The notes under the pieces are model-generated. The model was not told the DNA's origin. It worked only from the letters and a program-made list of their open reading frames with translations, and ran no database searches. DNA of 64,000 nucleotides from JAFKKF01 sp035651055 (GTDB lineage: Bacteria; Pseudomonadota; Alphaproteobacteria; Rhizobiales; Kaistiaceae), in the NCBI GenBank assembly GCA_035651055.1, contig DASRGK010000107.1:1-64000 (forward strand). Reading direction: 5' to 3'. Position 1 is the first letter of the stretch, and each line of letters begins with the position of its first letter. Position numbers and translations under genes: made by a program. Below are positions 8,489 through 16,721 of this stretch, one piece after another.

Positions 8489-10951
8489 ATGCCGAAGGAA
8501 CTCGTGATCGATCCGGGCGCGATGCGGAAACGAGGCGAGATCGCCTTCGCGGGCATTCCGGTCAAACACTATGACACGCCGTTTGCGGAAGAGCGCCGGC
8601 AGCGCGGCGACGCCGGGCTCCTGAATGTGTTCCGCCACATGCTCATCGTCCGCGAGTTCGAGACGATGCTGGGCGAGTTCAAGGCGCGCGGGGCCTATTC
8701 CGGCATCGCCTGTGTCTACAAGGGGCCGGCGCATCTTTCGCTCGGGCAGGAAGGCGCGGCGGTCGGAGCCGCGCTCGCGCTCGAACCGGAAGACCATATT
8801 TTCGGCAGTCACCGCAGCCACGGCGAGTTCATCGCGAAGGGCCTCTCGGCGATCGGCCGCCTCGACCCGGCGGCGCTGACCGCGATCATGGAGACCCACG
8901 ACGGCGGCAGGCTGCTCTCCGCCGTCGACCGGATGAAGCCGAAGGACGAGCGCGCCCGCGCCGAATCGTTCCTGCTCCTCGGGCTGCTGGCCGAGATTTT
9001 CATGCGCGCGACCGGCTTCAACGGCGGCATGGGCGGCAGCATGCATGCCTTTTTCCCGCCCTTCGGCGCCTATCCCAACAACGCCATCGTCGGCGCGTCC
9101 GCCGGAATCGCCGCCGGTGCCGCGCTCTACAAGAAGCTGCACGCGCCCGGTTCGGTCACCGTGGCTTTCACCGGCGACGGATCGACCGGCTCCGGCCCGG
9201 TCTTCGAGGCGATGAACTTCGCCGCGATGGCGCAGTACAACCGGCTTTGGCCGGAGCCGTTCAAGGGCGGGCTGCCGGTCCTTTTCTTCTTCGTCAACAA
9301 TTTCTACGCCATGGGCGGCCAGACCATCGGCGAGACGATGGGCTGGGACCGGCTCGCCCGCATCGGCGCCGCGGTCAACCCGGCGAACATGCATGCCGAG
9401 ACGGTGGACGGCGCCAACCCGCTTGCCGTCGCCGAAGCCGTCGGGCGGAAGCGCGCCTTGCTCACCGGCGGTCAGGGCCCGGCGCTCCTCGACGTCGAGG
9501 TCTACCGCTCGGCCGGCCACTCGACCACCGACGCCAACGTTTACCGGAGCCGCGAGGAAATGCAGGCCTGGGCGGCGCATGATCCGATCGTTCTTTTCGC
9601 CGCGGAGCTACGGAATGGCGGCCTCCTTGACCAGGCGGGCGAAGATGCGATGCGCGCCGAGGTCGCCGGGCTGATCCGGACGGTGACCGCGGCGGCGGTC
9701 GACCCGGCGGTGTCGCCGGTCATTGACGTCGCCTCCGACCCGACCCTCATCGGCCGCCTCATGTTCTCGAACCGCGAGCGTGACGAGGACGGCAAGGCGA
9801 CACGCCTCAGTGCCGCGCCGGAGACCTCAGCGCAGGTGCGACAGCTGGCCAAGAAGAGCCGCACCGGCCGGACGGATGCCGGCGAGAAGCTCTCGCCGAT
9901 GCGGGCGATCACGGTCCGGGACGGCCTGTTCGAGGCGCTCCTCGACCGGTTCGCCCGCGACGACAAGCTCATCGCCTACGGTGAGGAGTGCCGGGAATGG
10001 GGCGGCGCCTTTGGCGTCTATCGCGGCCTTGCCGAGGTCCTCCCCTATCACCGCCTCTTCAACGCGCCGATCTCGGAGGCGGCAATCGTCGCCTCCGCGG
10101 TCGGCTATGCGATCGAGGGCGGCCGCGCTGTCGTCGAGCTGATGTATGCCGACTTCATCGGCCGCGCCGGCGACGAGATCTTCAACCAGCTCGCCAAATG
10201 GCAGGCGATGTCGGCGGGAGCGCTGAAGCTGCCGGTGGTGCTGCGCTGTTCGGTCGGCAGCAAGTACGGCGCCCAGCACTCGCAGGACTGGACCGGCCTT
10301 ATCGCCCACATTCCCGGATTGAAGCTGGTCTATCCGGCGACGCCCTATGACGCGAAGGGCCTCCTCGCCGCCGCGCTGACCAGTGACGACCCGGTGGTCT
10401 TCTTCGAGAGCCAGCGGCTTTACGACACGACCGAGATGTTCCGGCCGGGCGGCGTGCCGGTGGAGCCGTATCGCATCCCGATTGGCGAGCCTGACATCAA
10501 GCGGGCGGGCGGCGATGTGACGATCCTCACCGTCGGTCCTTCCCTCTATTCCGCCATCGCAGCGGCCGAGCAGATCGAGCGCGACCGCCGGATCTCCGTC
10601 GAGGTGATCGACGCGCGTTCGCTGGTTCCCTTCAACTACGACATCGTGCTGGAATCGGTGAAAAAGACGGGCCGTATCCTCCTCGTCTCGGAGGCGAGCG
10701 AGCGCGGCAGCTTCCTGATGACGCTCGCCGCCAATATCGCGCGCTTTGCCTTCGCCGACCTCAAGGTCGCTCCGCGCGTCCTCGGCTCGCCCAACTGGAT
10801 CGTCCCCGGGGCCGACATGGAATCGACCTATTTCCCGCAGGTCGCCGATATCGTCGATATTGTCTGCGGAGAGCTTCTCGAGGACCGGTCGTTCAATCGC
10901 CGCGGCATTCGTGCCTGGGACGATCGCGACCTGGCCCGCCGGGGACTCTGA
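8489..10951 (+). CDS. Fused E1 alpha-beta thiamine-diphosphate dehydrogenase (AcoAB-like)
   Basis: The 820-residue protein fuses the alpha and beta subunits of an E1 2-oxo acid or acetoin dehydrogenase. The alpha part (about 40-400) has the HRSHGEF pocket and the ThDP motif starting GDG at 229-231 and ending NN at 270-271. The beta part begins near residue 471 (MRAITVRDGLFEALL) with YGEECREWGG, PISEAAIVASAVGYA and a transketolase C-terminal domain (TVGPSLYSAIAAAEQI). ATG at 8489 follows AGAAGG; the frame is open further upstream, but that stretch is antisense to the lipoyl gene. A lipoyl protein and an AcoC-like hydrolase are divergent neighbours, so acetoin or a related 2-oxo compound is the likely substrate. 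No E3 dihydrolipoyl dehydrogenase is present here. Confidence 0.88.
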   Translation: MPKELVIDPGAMRKRGEIAFAGIPVKHYDTPFAEERRQRGDAGLLNVFRHMLIVREFETMLGEFKARGAYSGIACVYKGPAHLSLGQEGAAVGAALALEPEDHIFGSHRSHGEFIAKGLSAIGRLDPAALTAIMETHDGGRLLSAVDRMKPKDERARAESFLLLGLLAEIFMRATGFNGGMGGSMHAFFPPFGAYPNNAIVGASAGIAAGAALYKKLHAPGSVTVAFTGDGSTGSGPVFEAMNFAAMAQYNRLWPEPFKGGLPVLFFFVNNFYAMGGQTIGETMGWDRLARIGAAVNPANMHAETVDGANPLAVAEAVGRKRALLTGGQGPALLDVEVYRSAGHSTTDANVYRSREEMQAWAAHDPIVLFAAELRNGGLLDQAGEDAMRAEVAGLIRTVTAAAVDPAVSPVIDVASDPTLIGRLMFSNRERDEDGKATRLSAAPETSAQVRQLAKKSRTGRTDAGEKLSPMRAITVRDGLFEALLDRFARDDKLIAYGEECREWGGAFGVYRGLAEVLPYHRLFNAPISEAAIVASAVGYAIEGGRAVVELMYADFIGRAGDEIFNQLAKWQAMSAGALKLPVVLRCSVGSKYGAQHSQDWTGLIAHIPGLKLVYPATPYDAKGLLAAALTSDDPVVFFESQRLYDTTEMFRPGGVPVEPYRIPIGEPDIKRAGGDVTILTVGPSLYSAIAAAEQIERDRRISVEVIDARSLVPFNYDIVLESVKKTGRILLVSEASERGSFLMTLAANIARFAFADLKVAPRVLGSPNWIVPGADMESTYFPQVADIVDIVCGELLEDRSFNRRGIRAWDDRDLARRGL

Positions 10952-10976
10952 CCGATTTGGCCGGGGGGAAGGCCAG

Positions 10977-11981
10977 ATGGCGCGATTGAGGCGGAGCGGC
11001 GGACAATCGGCTGCCTCGGAGGACAGTTCGCTCCGCATCCGCGCGGCCTGGCTCTACTACAACCAGGGCCTGACCCAGAAGCAGGTCTCGGAGCGCCTCG
11101 GGATCAGCCGCGGCACCGCGATCCGCGTCCTCGGCGAGGCGCTCGAACGCGGCGACGTCCAGATCTGGATCAACGAGAACGAGGCCGAGTGCGCCGAACT
11201 GGCAGTCCGGCTCGAAACCGCCTTTTCGCTCGACGAGGCGGTCGTCGTTCCTTCGCCGGGCGGCGAAGCCGCCTCGAAGGCAGTAGGTCTCGCCCTGGGC
11301 AAGCTGCTTTCCGAAGCAGTGACCGACAACATGACCATCGGCGTCGGCTGGGGCCGCACGCTGACGGCGTCGCTGGCAAGTCTCCGGCCGGTCCGCCGCG
11401 ACGGGGTCAAGGTCGTCTCGCTCCTCGGCGGTGTCGTCGAGGCCCGCGGCAGCAATCCGCTCGAATATAGCTGGCGGATGGCCAGCCAGTTCGGTGCCGA
11501 CTGCTATTTGTTCATCGCCCCGGCCTTCGTCGATTCGGTCGCGACCAAACGGCGGCTGATCGAGAAATGCGGCCTCGACAAACTCTACGCCCTGGCGCAG
11601 AAGCTTGACCTCGCCGTGGTCTCGGCCGGCGACATCAACCTGCGCTCGACGTCGCTCGCCGCCGGCCTGCTCGCCCCCGGAGAACTGGAGGAGCTGGTGG
11701 AGCTTGGCGCCGTCTGTGACGTGCTCTGCAACTTCCTCGACGACGAGGGCAAAAGCGTCCCGCACGCCCTCAACCGGCGCGCGATGAGCGTCGAGCTCGA
11801 CGACCTGCGAAACGCCCGGCACGTCGTCATCGCCACCGGCGGCGCCCACCGCGTCGCGGCAATCCGCGCCGCGATCAGGCGGATCGGCTGCAACACGCTC
11901 GTCACCGACGAGGCGGCCGCCCGCGGGCTGCTTGCCGGCGAGTCCGGCCGGCGGCCGGCGGCCCGGACTTTCTCGGACTAG
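10977..11981 (+). CDS. SorC/DeoR-type sugar-binding transcriptional regulator
   Basis: This is a 334-residue SorC-family regulator. The N-terminal helix-turn-helix (residues ~25-60, YYNQGLTQKQVSERLGISRGTAIRVL) is followed by the sugar-phosphate-binding isomerase-like domain with typical signatures TIGVGWGRTL, VSLLGGV and the C-terminal HVVIATGG. A GGGGAAGG ribosome site precedes ATG at 10977, 25 bases after the E1 stop, and xylB follows after 5 bases, so the three genes form one operon. SorC proteins usually answer to phosphorylated sugars, which fits a kinase gene downstream. It probably acts at the inverted repeat at 8411-8438. Confidence 0.9.
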   Translation: MARLRRSGGQSAASEDSSLRIRAAWLYYNQGLTQKQVSERLGISRGTAIRVLGEALERGDVQIWINENEAECAELAVRLETAFSLDEAVVVPSPGGEAASKAVGLALGKLLSEAVTDNMTIGVGWGRTLTASLASLRPVRRDGVKVVSLLGGVVEARGSNPLEYSWRMASQFGADCYLFIAPAFVDSVATKRRLIEKCGLDKLYALAQKLDLAVVSAGDINLRSTSLAAGLLAPGELEELVELGAVCDVLCNFLDDEGKSVPHALNRRAMSVELDDLRNARHVVIATGGAHRVAAIRAAIRRIGCNTLVTDEAAARGLLAGESGRRPAARTFSD

Positions 11982-11986
11982 CGCGA

Positions 11987-13450
11987 ATGTTCCTCGGCAT
12001 CGATATCGGGACCACGGCGGTCAAGGCGATCATCGTCGACGGCGACCAGCAACTTGTCGCCGCCGCGACCCGCGAGCATCCGACGGCGCGGCCGCAGCCC
12101 GGCTGGAGCGAGCAGAATCCGGACGACTGGCTGGCCGCCGTCCGCGGCGCGCTCGTCGAACTGCGCACGGCTGCGGCGAACGCTTACGCCGCCATCGAGG
12201 CAATCGGGCTTTCCGGTCAGATGCATTCGGCGGTGCTTCTCGGCGCCGACCTCCGCCCGGTCATGCCCGCGCTTCTGTGGAACGACAGCCGCGGGACCGA
12301 CGAGTGCGCCGAACTGACCCGGCGCGCACCCGGGCTCGCCGCGGTCACCGGCGTCCAGGCGATGGCCGGATTCAGCGCGGCGAAGCTGCTTTGGCTCGGC
12401 AAGCACCGCGCCGCGGATTTTGCCCGGATCGCCCATGTGATGCTGGCCAAGGACTATGTCCGCCTGTGGCTGACCGGCGAAATCGGTTCCGACATGTCGG
12501 ACGCCGCCGGCACCCAGCTCTTCGACGAGGCAAACCGCAAATGGTGGCCGGACGCGGTCGCCGCGGTCGGGCTTCGCGACGGCCACATGCCGCCGCTCCA
12601 CGAAGGACCGGAGGTTGCCGGGCGGCTGCGGGCCGAGCTGGCCGCCGAACTCGGACTCACCGCCGGCCTGCCGGTGGCAGCCGGCGGCGGCGATGCCGGG
12701 ACCGGTTCGCTCGGCGTCGGCTGCATCGCGCGCGGCGAGGGCTTCGTCTCGCTCGGCACCGCGGCGGTCTTCGTCGTCGCCGACGACCGTTACGCACCCA
12801 GGCCCGAGACGATGCTGCACAACTTCGCGCATTGCCTGCCGCGGCGCTGGTACCAGATGGCCGGCATGCTGAACGGCGCCAGCGTCGTCCGCTGGGCGCT
12901 CGACATCATCGGGGAGACCGACATTGCTGGGCTGATGCGGAAGGTCGAAGCGCGCTACCGCGGCCCCTCGCACGTCCTCTTCCTGCCTTACCTGACCGGC
13001 GAGCGGACGCCGCACAACAATCCCGACGCGCGCGGCGTCTTCTACGGCCTCGCGGCCGGGACCGACAAGGTCGACCTGATGCAGGCCGTGCTGGAGGGCG
13101 TCGCCTTCTCGCTGAAGGATGCGCGGAACTGTCTGATCGCAGCCGGCGCCGATTGCCCGCGACCGGGGTTCCTCGGCGGCGGATCGCGCAACCGCCTTTG
13201 GGGGCAGATCATCGCCAGCGTGACCGGACTGACCCTGATCCCCTACCGCGGCGCCGAGTTCGGACCGGCGCTGGGCGCCGCGCGGCTGGCTATCATGGCA
13301 GCGACGAATGCCGGTATCGAGGAGGTCGGCCGCAAGCCCGAGGAAGGCGAGCCGATCGCGCCCGACATGGCGATGCACGAGCTTTATGCACCACAATACG
13401 AGCGCTATCGCGAACTCTACCGGTCGGTGGCGCCGCTCTTCCAGGGATAG
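11987..13450 (+). CDS. xylB: Xylulokinase (FGGY carbohydrate kinase)
   Basis: The 487-residue FGGY kinase phosphorylates D-xylulose (or a close ketose) with ATP. Residues 1-12 (MFLGIDIGTTAV) form the phosphate-1 loop, LSGQMHSAVLL the substrate loop characteristic of xylulokinase, AGGGDAGTGSLG contains the catalytic Asp, and LGGGSRN is the adenosine motif. Length fits XylB (480-500). It is translated 5 bases after the SorC regulator. Its company, an acetoin-dehydrogenase-like E1 rather than xylose isomerase, is unusual. The gene converges with the LacI regulator at 13485. Confidence 0.9.
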   Translation: MFLGIDIGTTAVKAIIVDGDQQLVAAATREHPTARPQPGWSEQNPDDWLAAVRGALVELRTAAANAYAAIEAIGLSGQMHSAVLLGADLRPVMPALLWNDSRGTDECAELTRRAPGLAAVTGVQAMAGFSAAKLLWLGKHRAADFARIAHVMLAKDYVRLWLTGEIGSDMSDAAGTQLFDEANRKWWPDAVAAVGLRDGHMPPLHEGPEVAGRLRAELAAELGLTAGLPVAAGGGDAGTGSLGVGCIARGEGFVSLGTAAVFVVADDRYAPRPETMLHNFAHCLPRRWYQMAGMLNGASVVRWALDIIGETDIAGLMRKVEARYRGPSHVLFLPYLTGERTPHNNPDARGVFYGLAAGTDKVDLMQAVLEGVAFSLKDARNCLIAAGADCPRPGFLGGGSRNRLWGQIIASVTGLTLIPYRGAEFGPALGAARLAIMAATNAGIEEVGRKPEEGEPIAPDMAMHELYAPQYERYRELYRSVAPLFQG

Positions 13451-13484
13451 GCAACGTCGCGGCGCCGCGGCGAACAGGCCGGGG

Positions 13485-14477
13485 CTATGCCGTTTCGTTC
13501 ACCACCAGTTCCACGTCGAGGCGCACAACCGCCTCGTCGATGTCCTCGCCGCTGGTCAGCGCCACCGCCATCTCTGCGGAGCGCTTACCGGCCTCCCGCC
13601 GCGGCAGTGCAACGTAAGTGAGCGGCACGGGCAGGTACTGGCCGAGTTCGACCTCACCGACGCCGACGACGGCGACATCGTCGGGGATGCGGCGGCCGAG
13701 TTTCAGGAGGCGCAGAATGACCGCAGCCGTCCAGATCTCGCCGCCGACGACGAGCCCGTCGAACTGCCTGCCCGAGGCGAGCAGGCGCTCGAGCCCGTTG
13801 AGGCCGTCATCGATCGAATGCTCGACTTCGGCGCAGAGCGCATCGTCCGGCCTGAGCCTCGCTTCCTGCATGGCCTGCCGGTAGCCGTTGAGACGGTCGC
13901 GGGCATTCGAGGTCGTCCGCACGTGGCCGCAGATGATCGCAATCCGCCGCCGGCCGATTTCGATCAGACGGCGGGTCGCGAGGTAACCTGCCTCGTGGTC
14001 GGAATGGCCGACGGCGAAGTGGATCGGCGAGGCGGGCAGATTGCCCACTTCGATCAGCGGAACCGGGAGGGATTCGAGGAGCTTCCTCGTCTTCGGCGTA
14101 TGGCCGATGGACGGCAGAAGGATCGCCTGGACGCGCTGCGACAGGAGCGAGCCGAGCGCATAGGGCTCGCGGGCGCGGGCGTAGTCGATCGTCTGCAGGA
14201 TGTAGTCGTAGCGGTGGCTCTCGAAGACCAGACGCGCCGCGTCGACAAAGCCGAGATAGATCGAGTCCTGCAGGGTCGGCAGGATGATGCCGAAGGCGCG
14301 CGAGCGTTGCGAGGCGAGGCTCGATGCGGCCTTGTTGTGATAGTAGCCCATCTCCGCCGCGACCGAGAGAATCCGGTCGCGCGTCTCTTTCCGGATCGAA
14401 GCGGATTCCAGGAAGGCGCGGGAGACCGTCATCTGCGAAAAGCCGCTTCGCCGCGCGACATCGTCCATGGTCGGCAT
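13485..14477 (-). CDS. LacI-family transcriptional regulator
   Basis: This 330-residue LacI regulator has an N-terminal HTH (PTMDDVARRSGFSQMTVSRAF), a hinge (NKAASSLASQRS) and a periplasmic-binding-like effector domain (FGIILPTLQDSIYLGF onward to VVGVGEVELGQYL). I prefer ATG at 14475-14477, which puts the HTH at the usual distance and has GGGAAG upstream; in-frame ATGs at 14549 and 14573 would add 24-32 basic residues. It lies 108 bases downstream of the aldo/keto reductase on the same strand, so they are probably co-transcribed from the promoter region at 15420-15635. It is a good candidate for binding the 13-bp inverted repeat there. The effector is unknown. Confidence 0.88.
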   Translation of the reverse strand: MPTMDDVARRSGFSQMTVSRAFLESASIRKETRDRILSVAAEMGYYHNKAASSLASQRSRAFGIILPTLQDSIYLGFVDAARLVFESHRYDYILQTIDYARAREPYALGSLLSQRVQAILLPSIGHTPKTRKLLESLPVPLIEVGNLPASPIHFAVGHSDHEAGYLATRRLIEIGRRRIAIICGHVRTTSNARDRLNGYRQAMQEARLRPDDALCAEVEHSIDDGLNGLERLLASGRQFDGLVVGGEIWTAAVILRLLKLGRRIPDDVAVVGVGEVELGQYLPVPLTYVALPRREAGKRSAEMAVALTSGEDIDEAVVRLDVELVVNETA

Positions 14478-14585
14478 CGGGCGCGCTTCCCAAGGGGCGC
14501 GCGACTCAATGCCTTTGGTGCCTGACCGGCTCGTTGCGGATTTGGCCATGCGGAGATCAGGGCGTCCGGCCATGCGGACGCGGCA

Positions 14586-15419
14586 TCAGTCCCAATGCGG
14601 AACCCATTGCGGTTCGTTGATCAGCCGGGAGTTGGGGACGGTCATCTGGCTTATCTGATCCATTTCCTGCTTCGTCAACCGGAAGTCAAAGACGTCGAAA
14701 TTCTCTTTCAGACGCTTGCGATTCGAGGTGCGCGGGATCGCGATGACGCCGTCCTGCTGGACCAGCCAACGGAGCGCCACCTGGGCGGCGGTCTTGCCAT
14801 GCCGGCGGCCGATTTCGACGAGGCGCTCGTCGCGCGCCGCCTTGCCGAGGGCGATGGGGCAATAAGCCGTGATCGCCAGACCGTGCTTGCGGATTGCGGC
14901 GATCAGACGGGCCTGTTCAAGGTATGGGTGATACTCGATCTGCGCGGCGACGAGCGGCTCGGAGATTGCCGCCATCGCCTTCTCCAAGTGCGCGATGGTG
15001 AAGTTGGAGACGCCGATGTGGCGGGTGAGACCACGCCGCCTTGCATCGGCGAGCGCGTGCATTGTCTCGGTGAGATCGATCTCGGGGTTCGGCCAGTGAA
15101 CAAGGAGAAGGTCGATGACATCGACCTTCAGGCGCCGGAGGCTCGCTTCGGCGGATTCCTGCAGAACGCCCGCGCCGAGGAGCTGTGGCCGCACCTTGGT
15201 GGTGATGAAGACCTCGCCGCGCGGCACCTTTGACCGGCGGATGCCCTCGCCCACCGCCTCCTCGTTGGAGTAGCCCTGCGCAGTGTCGATGTGACGAAAT
15301 CCGACGGCAAGCGCCTCGGCGACGATGTCGGCGCAGGTTTCGCCCCGCAGTTCCCACGTCCCGCAGCCGATCTTCGGTATGCGCGCGCCCTTCACTGCCA
15401 CCACGTCGCCGTCGTCCAC
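14586..15419 (-). CDS. Aldo/keto reductase (2,5-diketogluconate reductase-like)
   Basis: The 277-residue NADPH-dependent reductase has the complete AKR tetrad Asp45, Tyr50, Lys75 and His108 (RHIDTAQGYSNE, FITTKV, LLLVHWP). Other family marks are IGVSNF and the coenzyme motif IPRTSNRKRLKEN. Closest in style to DkgA/DkgB enzymes, it would reduce a sugar-derived aldehyde or ketone in the cytoplasm. It is divergent from a CUT2 sugar transporter and upstream of a LacI regulator, which suggests a sugar alcohol, keto-sugar or pentose as substrate. Exact specificity is not visible. Confidence 0.9.
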   Translation of the reverse strand: MDDGDVVAVKGARIPKIGCGTWELRGETCADIVAEALAVGFRHIDTAQGYSNEEAVGEGIRRSKVPRGEVFITTKVRPQLLGAGVLQESAEASLRRLKVDVIDLLLVHWPNPEIDLTETMHALADARRRGLTRHIGVSNFTIAHLEKAMAAISEPLVAAQIEYHPYLEQARLIAAIRKHGLAITAYCPIALGKAARDERLVEIGRRHGKTAAQVALRWLVQQDGVIAIPRTSNRKRLKENFDVFDFRLTKQEMDQISQMTVPNSRLINEPQWVPHWD

Positions 15420-15635
15420 TGCTGCCTCCCGATCGCGGCCGCACCGCGGGGCGTTCGTCCCGCAGCGATTTTGTTTGCGAAAACATCATCGCATGGTACG
15501 ATGTTTACGCAACCAAAATTCATTGCTGGCGGAATCGGTCGGTCGCCCGGTCGCAAATCACTGCCAGGATGAAGGAAAAGCTTTTCCTCGGGCCTGTGCC
15601 CCTGGATCAGCGCAGAAACGAACGGGAGGGACGCA
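15420..15635. promoter_or_regulatory. Divergent promoter region with two different palindromic sites
   Basis: The 216 bases between the reductase (minus) and the binding protein (plus) hold two regulatory-looking elements. The first is an inverted repeat with 13-base arms, TTGCGAAAACATC at 15475-15487 and GATGTTTACGCAA at 15500-15512, with one mismatch and a 12-base spacer. The second is the perfect palindrome AGGAAAAGCTTTTCCT at 15573-15588, 55 bases before the downstream ATG and repeated twice before the operon at 29.8 kb. The two sites probably answer to two LacI-type regulators. Confidence 0.7.
15573..15588. promoter_or_regulatory. Operator palindrome AGGAAAAGCTTTTCCT, copy 1
   Basis: A perfect 16-base palindrome lies between the divergent reductase and CUT2 transporter genes. 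An identical copy is at 29868-29883 and a 14-base core copy at 29926-29939. The size and GC-centred symmetry fit a LacI-family operator. The regulator at 25621-26688, in the operon that has the other two copies, is the best candidate. Confidence 0.7.
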
Positions 15636-16646
15636 ATGAAGAGAATGATGCCTTGGTCCTGCGGCGGGCTCGCACTGGCCGGACTTGCCGTACTCGCCGC
15701 CATGCCGGCAGAGGCGGCCGGAAAGAAGGTCTGCTACGCCTTCCAGGATCTCTCGACCGGGTTCTGGGGCGCCGGCCACGCGGCCATCGTCGATACGCTG
15801 AAGAAGAACGGCGTCGAGGTGGTCGAACTGAACGGCGGCAAGGACGCCAACCGGCAGCTCGAACAGGTGAAGGACTGCATCGCGCAGGGTGCGGACGGCA
15901 TCATCCTCACCGCCGATGACGGCGATTCCGAAACGATGCTGGTTGCGCTCGCGCAGGAGGCCGACGTGCCGATCGCGACGTTCAACCGGCCGCCCTCGGA
16001 CCTGTCCAAGGGCATCATCGTCGTCGCCGACAACGAATCGGTCGCCCGCCAGGCGGTCGAAGCGATGATCGTTCAGGCCGAAGCCAAGTTCAAAAAGACC
16101 GGCAAGAAGCTGCATCCGCTGATCCTCGTCGGCGACCTGGCCGACCCGAACGCGGTGAAGCGGCGCGAAGGCTTCATGAACGCGCTGAAGAGCCACGCCG
16201 ACCTGTTCGAAACGCCGGTCGAGATCAACACCAAGTGGAACTCGCAGGTGGCATTGGCGGGGCTCGAAGCGGCCGTCACCGCCGATCCGAACATCGACTT
16301 CATCTTCACATCGTCGGACTTCCTCTTCCCGACGATCCAGGGCGTTCTGGAACCGCGCGGCAAGTGGAAGAAGTCGGGCGACGACAACCACGTCATCCTC
16401 GGCGGACTCGACGGCGACGACGGCGCCTGCAAGCTAATCCGCGAGGGCTACGTGGATTCGACAGGCGTCCAGGACGTCTATCTCGAAGCAAAGCTCGCGC
16501 TCGACAGCATCCAGGACGCCATCGCCAAAGGTGAAGCGCGTCCGAACGGAGTAAAGCTCGACCCGGGATTTGCGCTCTCGCAGGCGAATTACGCCGAGAA
16601 GGGGCCGACGACCTGGGGCTGCATGGTTCTCGACGCGAAGAAATAG
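15636..16646 (+). CDS. CUT2 sugar ABC transporter periplasmic binding protein
   Basis: The 336-residue periplasmic-binding protein (RbsB-like fold) has a signal peptide of about 26 residues (MKRMMPWSCG to AEAAG). The core shows the usual alternating pattern VCYAFQDLSTGFWGAGHAAIV, GADGIILTADDGDSE and VILGGLDGDDGACKLI. A GGGAGGG ribosome site precedes ATG. It heads an operon with two permeases and a tandem ATPase, and a strong stem-loop follows the stop (16665-16692). An AGGAAAAGCTTTTCCT operator is 55 bases upstream of the ATG. A pentose or pentose-like monosaccharide is the inferred ligand, mainly from the arabinofuranosidase context of the shared operator. Confidence 0.9.
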   Translation: MKRMMPWSCGGLALAGLAVLAAMPAEAAGKKVCYAFQDLSTGFWGAGHAAIVDTLKKNGVEVVELNGGKDANRQLEQVKDCIAQGADGIILTADDGDSETMLVALAQEADVPIATFNRPPSDLSKGIIVVADNESVARQAVEAMIVQAEAKFKKTGKKLHPLILVGDLADPNAVKRREGFMNALKSHADLFETPVEINTKWNSQVALAGLEAAVTADPNIDFIFTSSDFLFPTIQGVLEPRGKWKKSGDDNHVILGGLDGDDGACKLIREGYVDSTGVQDVYLEAKLALDSIQDAIAKGEARPNGVKLDPGFALSQANYAEKGPTTWGCMVLDAKK

Positions 16647-16664
16647 ACGACGGCAAGGAAACGG

Positions 16665-16692
16665 ACCGGGCGGGCGGTTCGTACCGCCCGGT
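16665..16692 (+). other. Intercistronic stem-loop after binding-protein gene
   Basis: ACCGGGCGG (16665-16673) and CCGCCCGGT (16684-16692) form a perfect 9-bp stem with a 10-base loop. There is no T-run, and the permease gene follows on the same strand, so it more likely stabilises the upstream transcript or partly terminates than ends the operon. Confidence 0.6.
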
Positions 16693-16721
16693 TCAACTCG
16701 CTTCGCAGTCTAGCCGGAACC

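Noticed and set aside
13458..13469. CGCGGCGCCGCG between xylB and lacI as a terminator
   Set aside because: Loop-less 12-base GC palindrome without T-run; too short to call in such GC-rich DNA.
11932..13617. A 561-codon open frame overlapping xylB
   Set aside because: It lies on the same strand in another frame, is arginine-rich with no recognisable family, and xylB explains the region fully.
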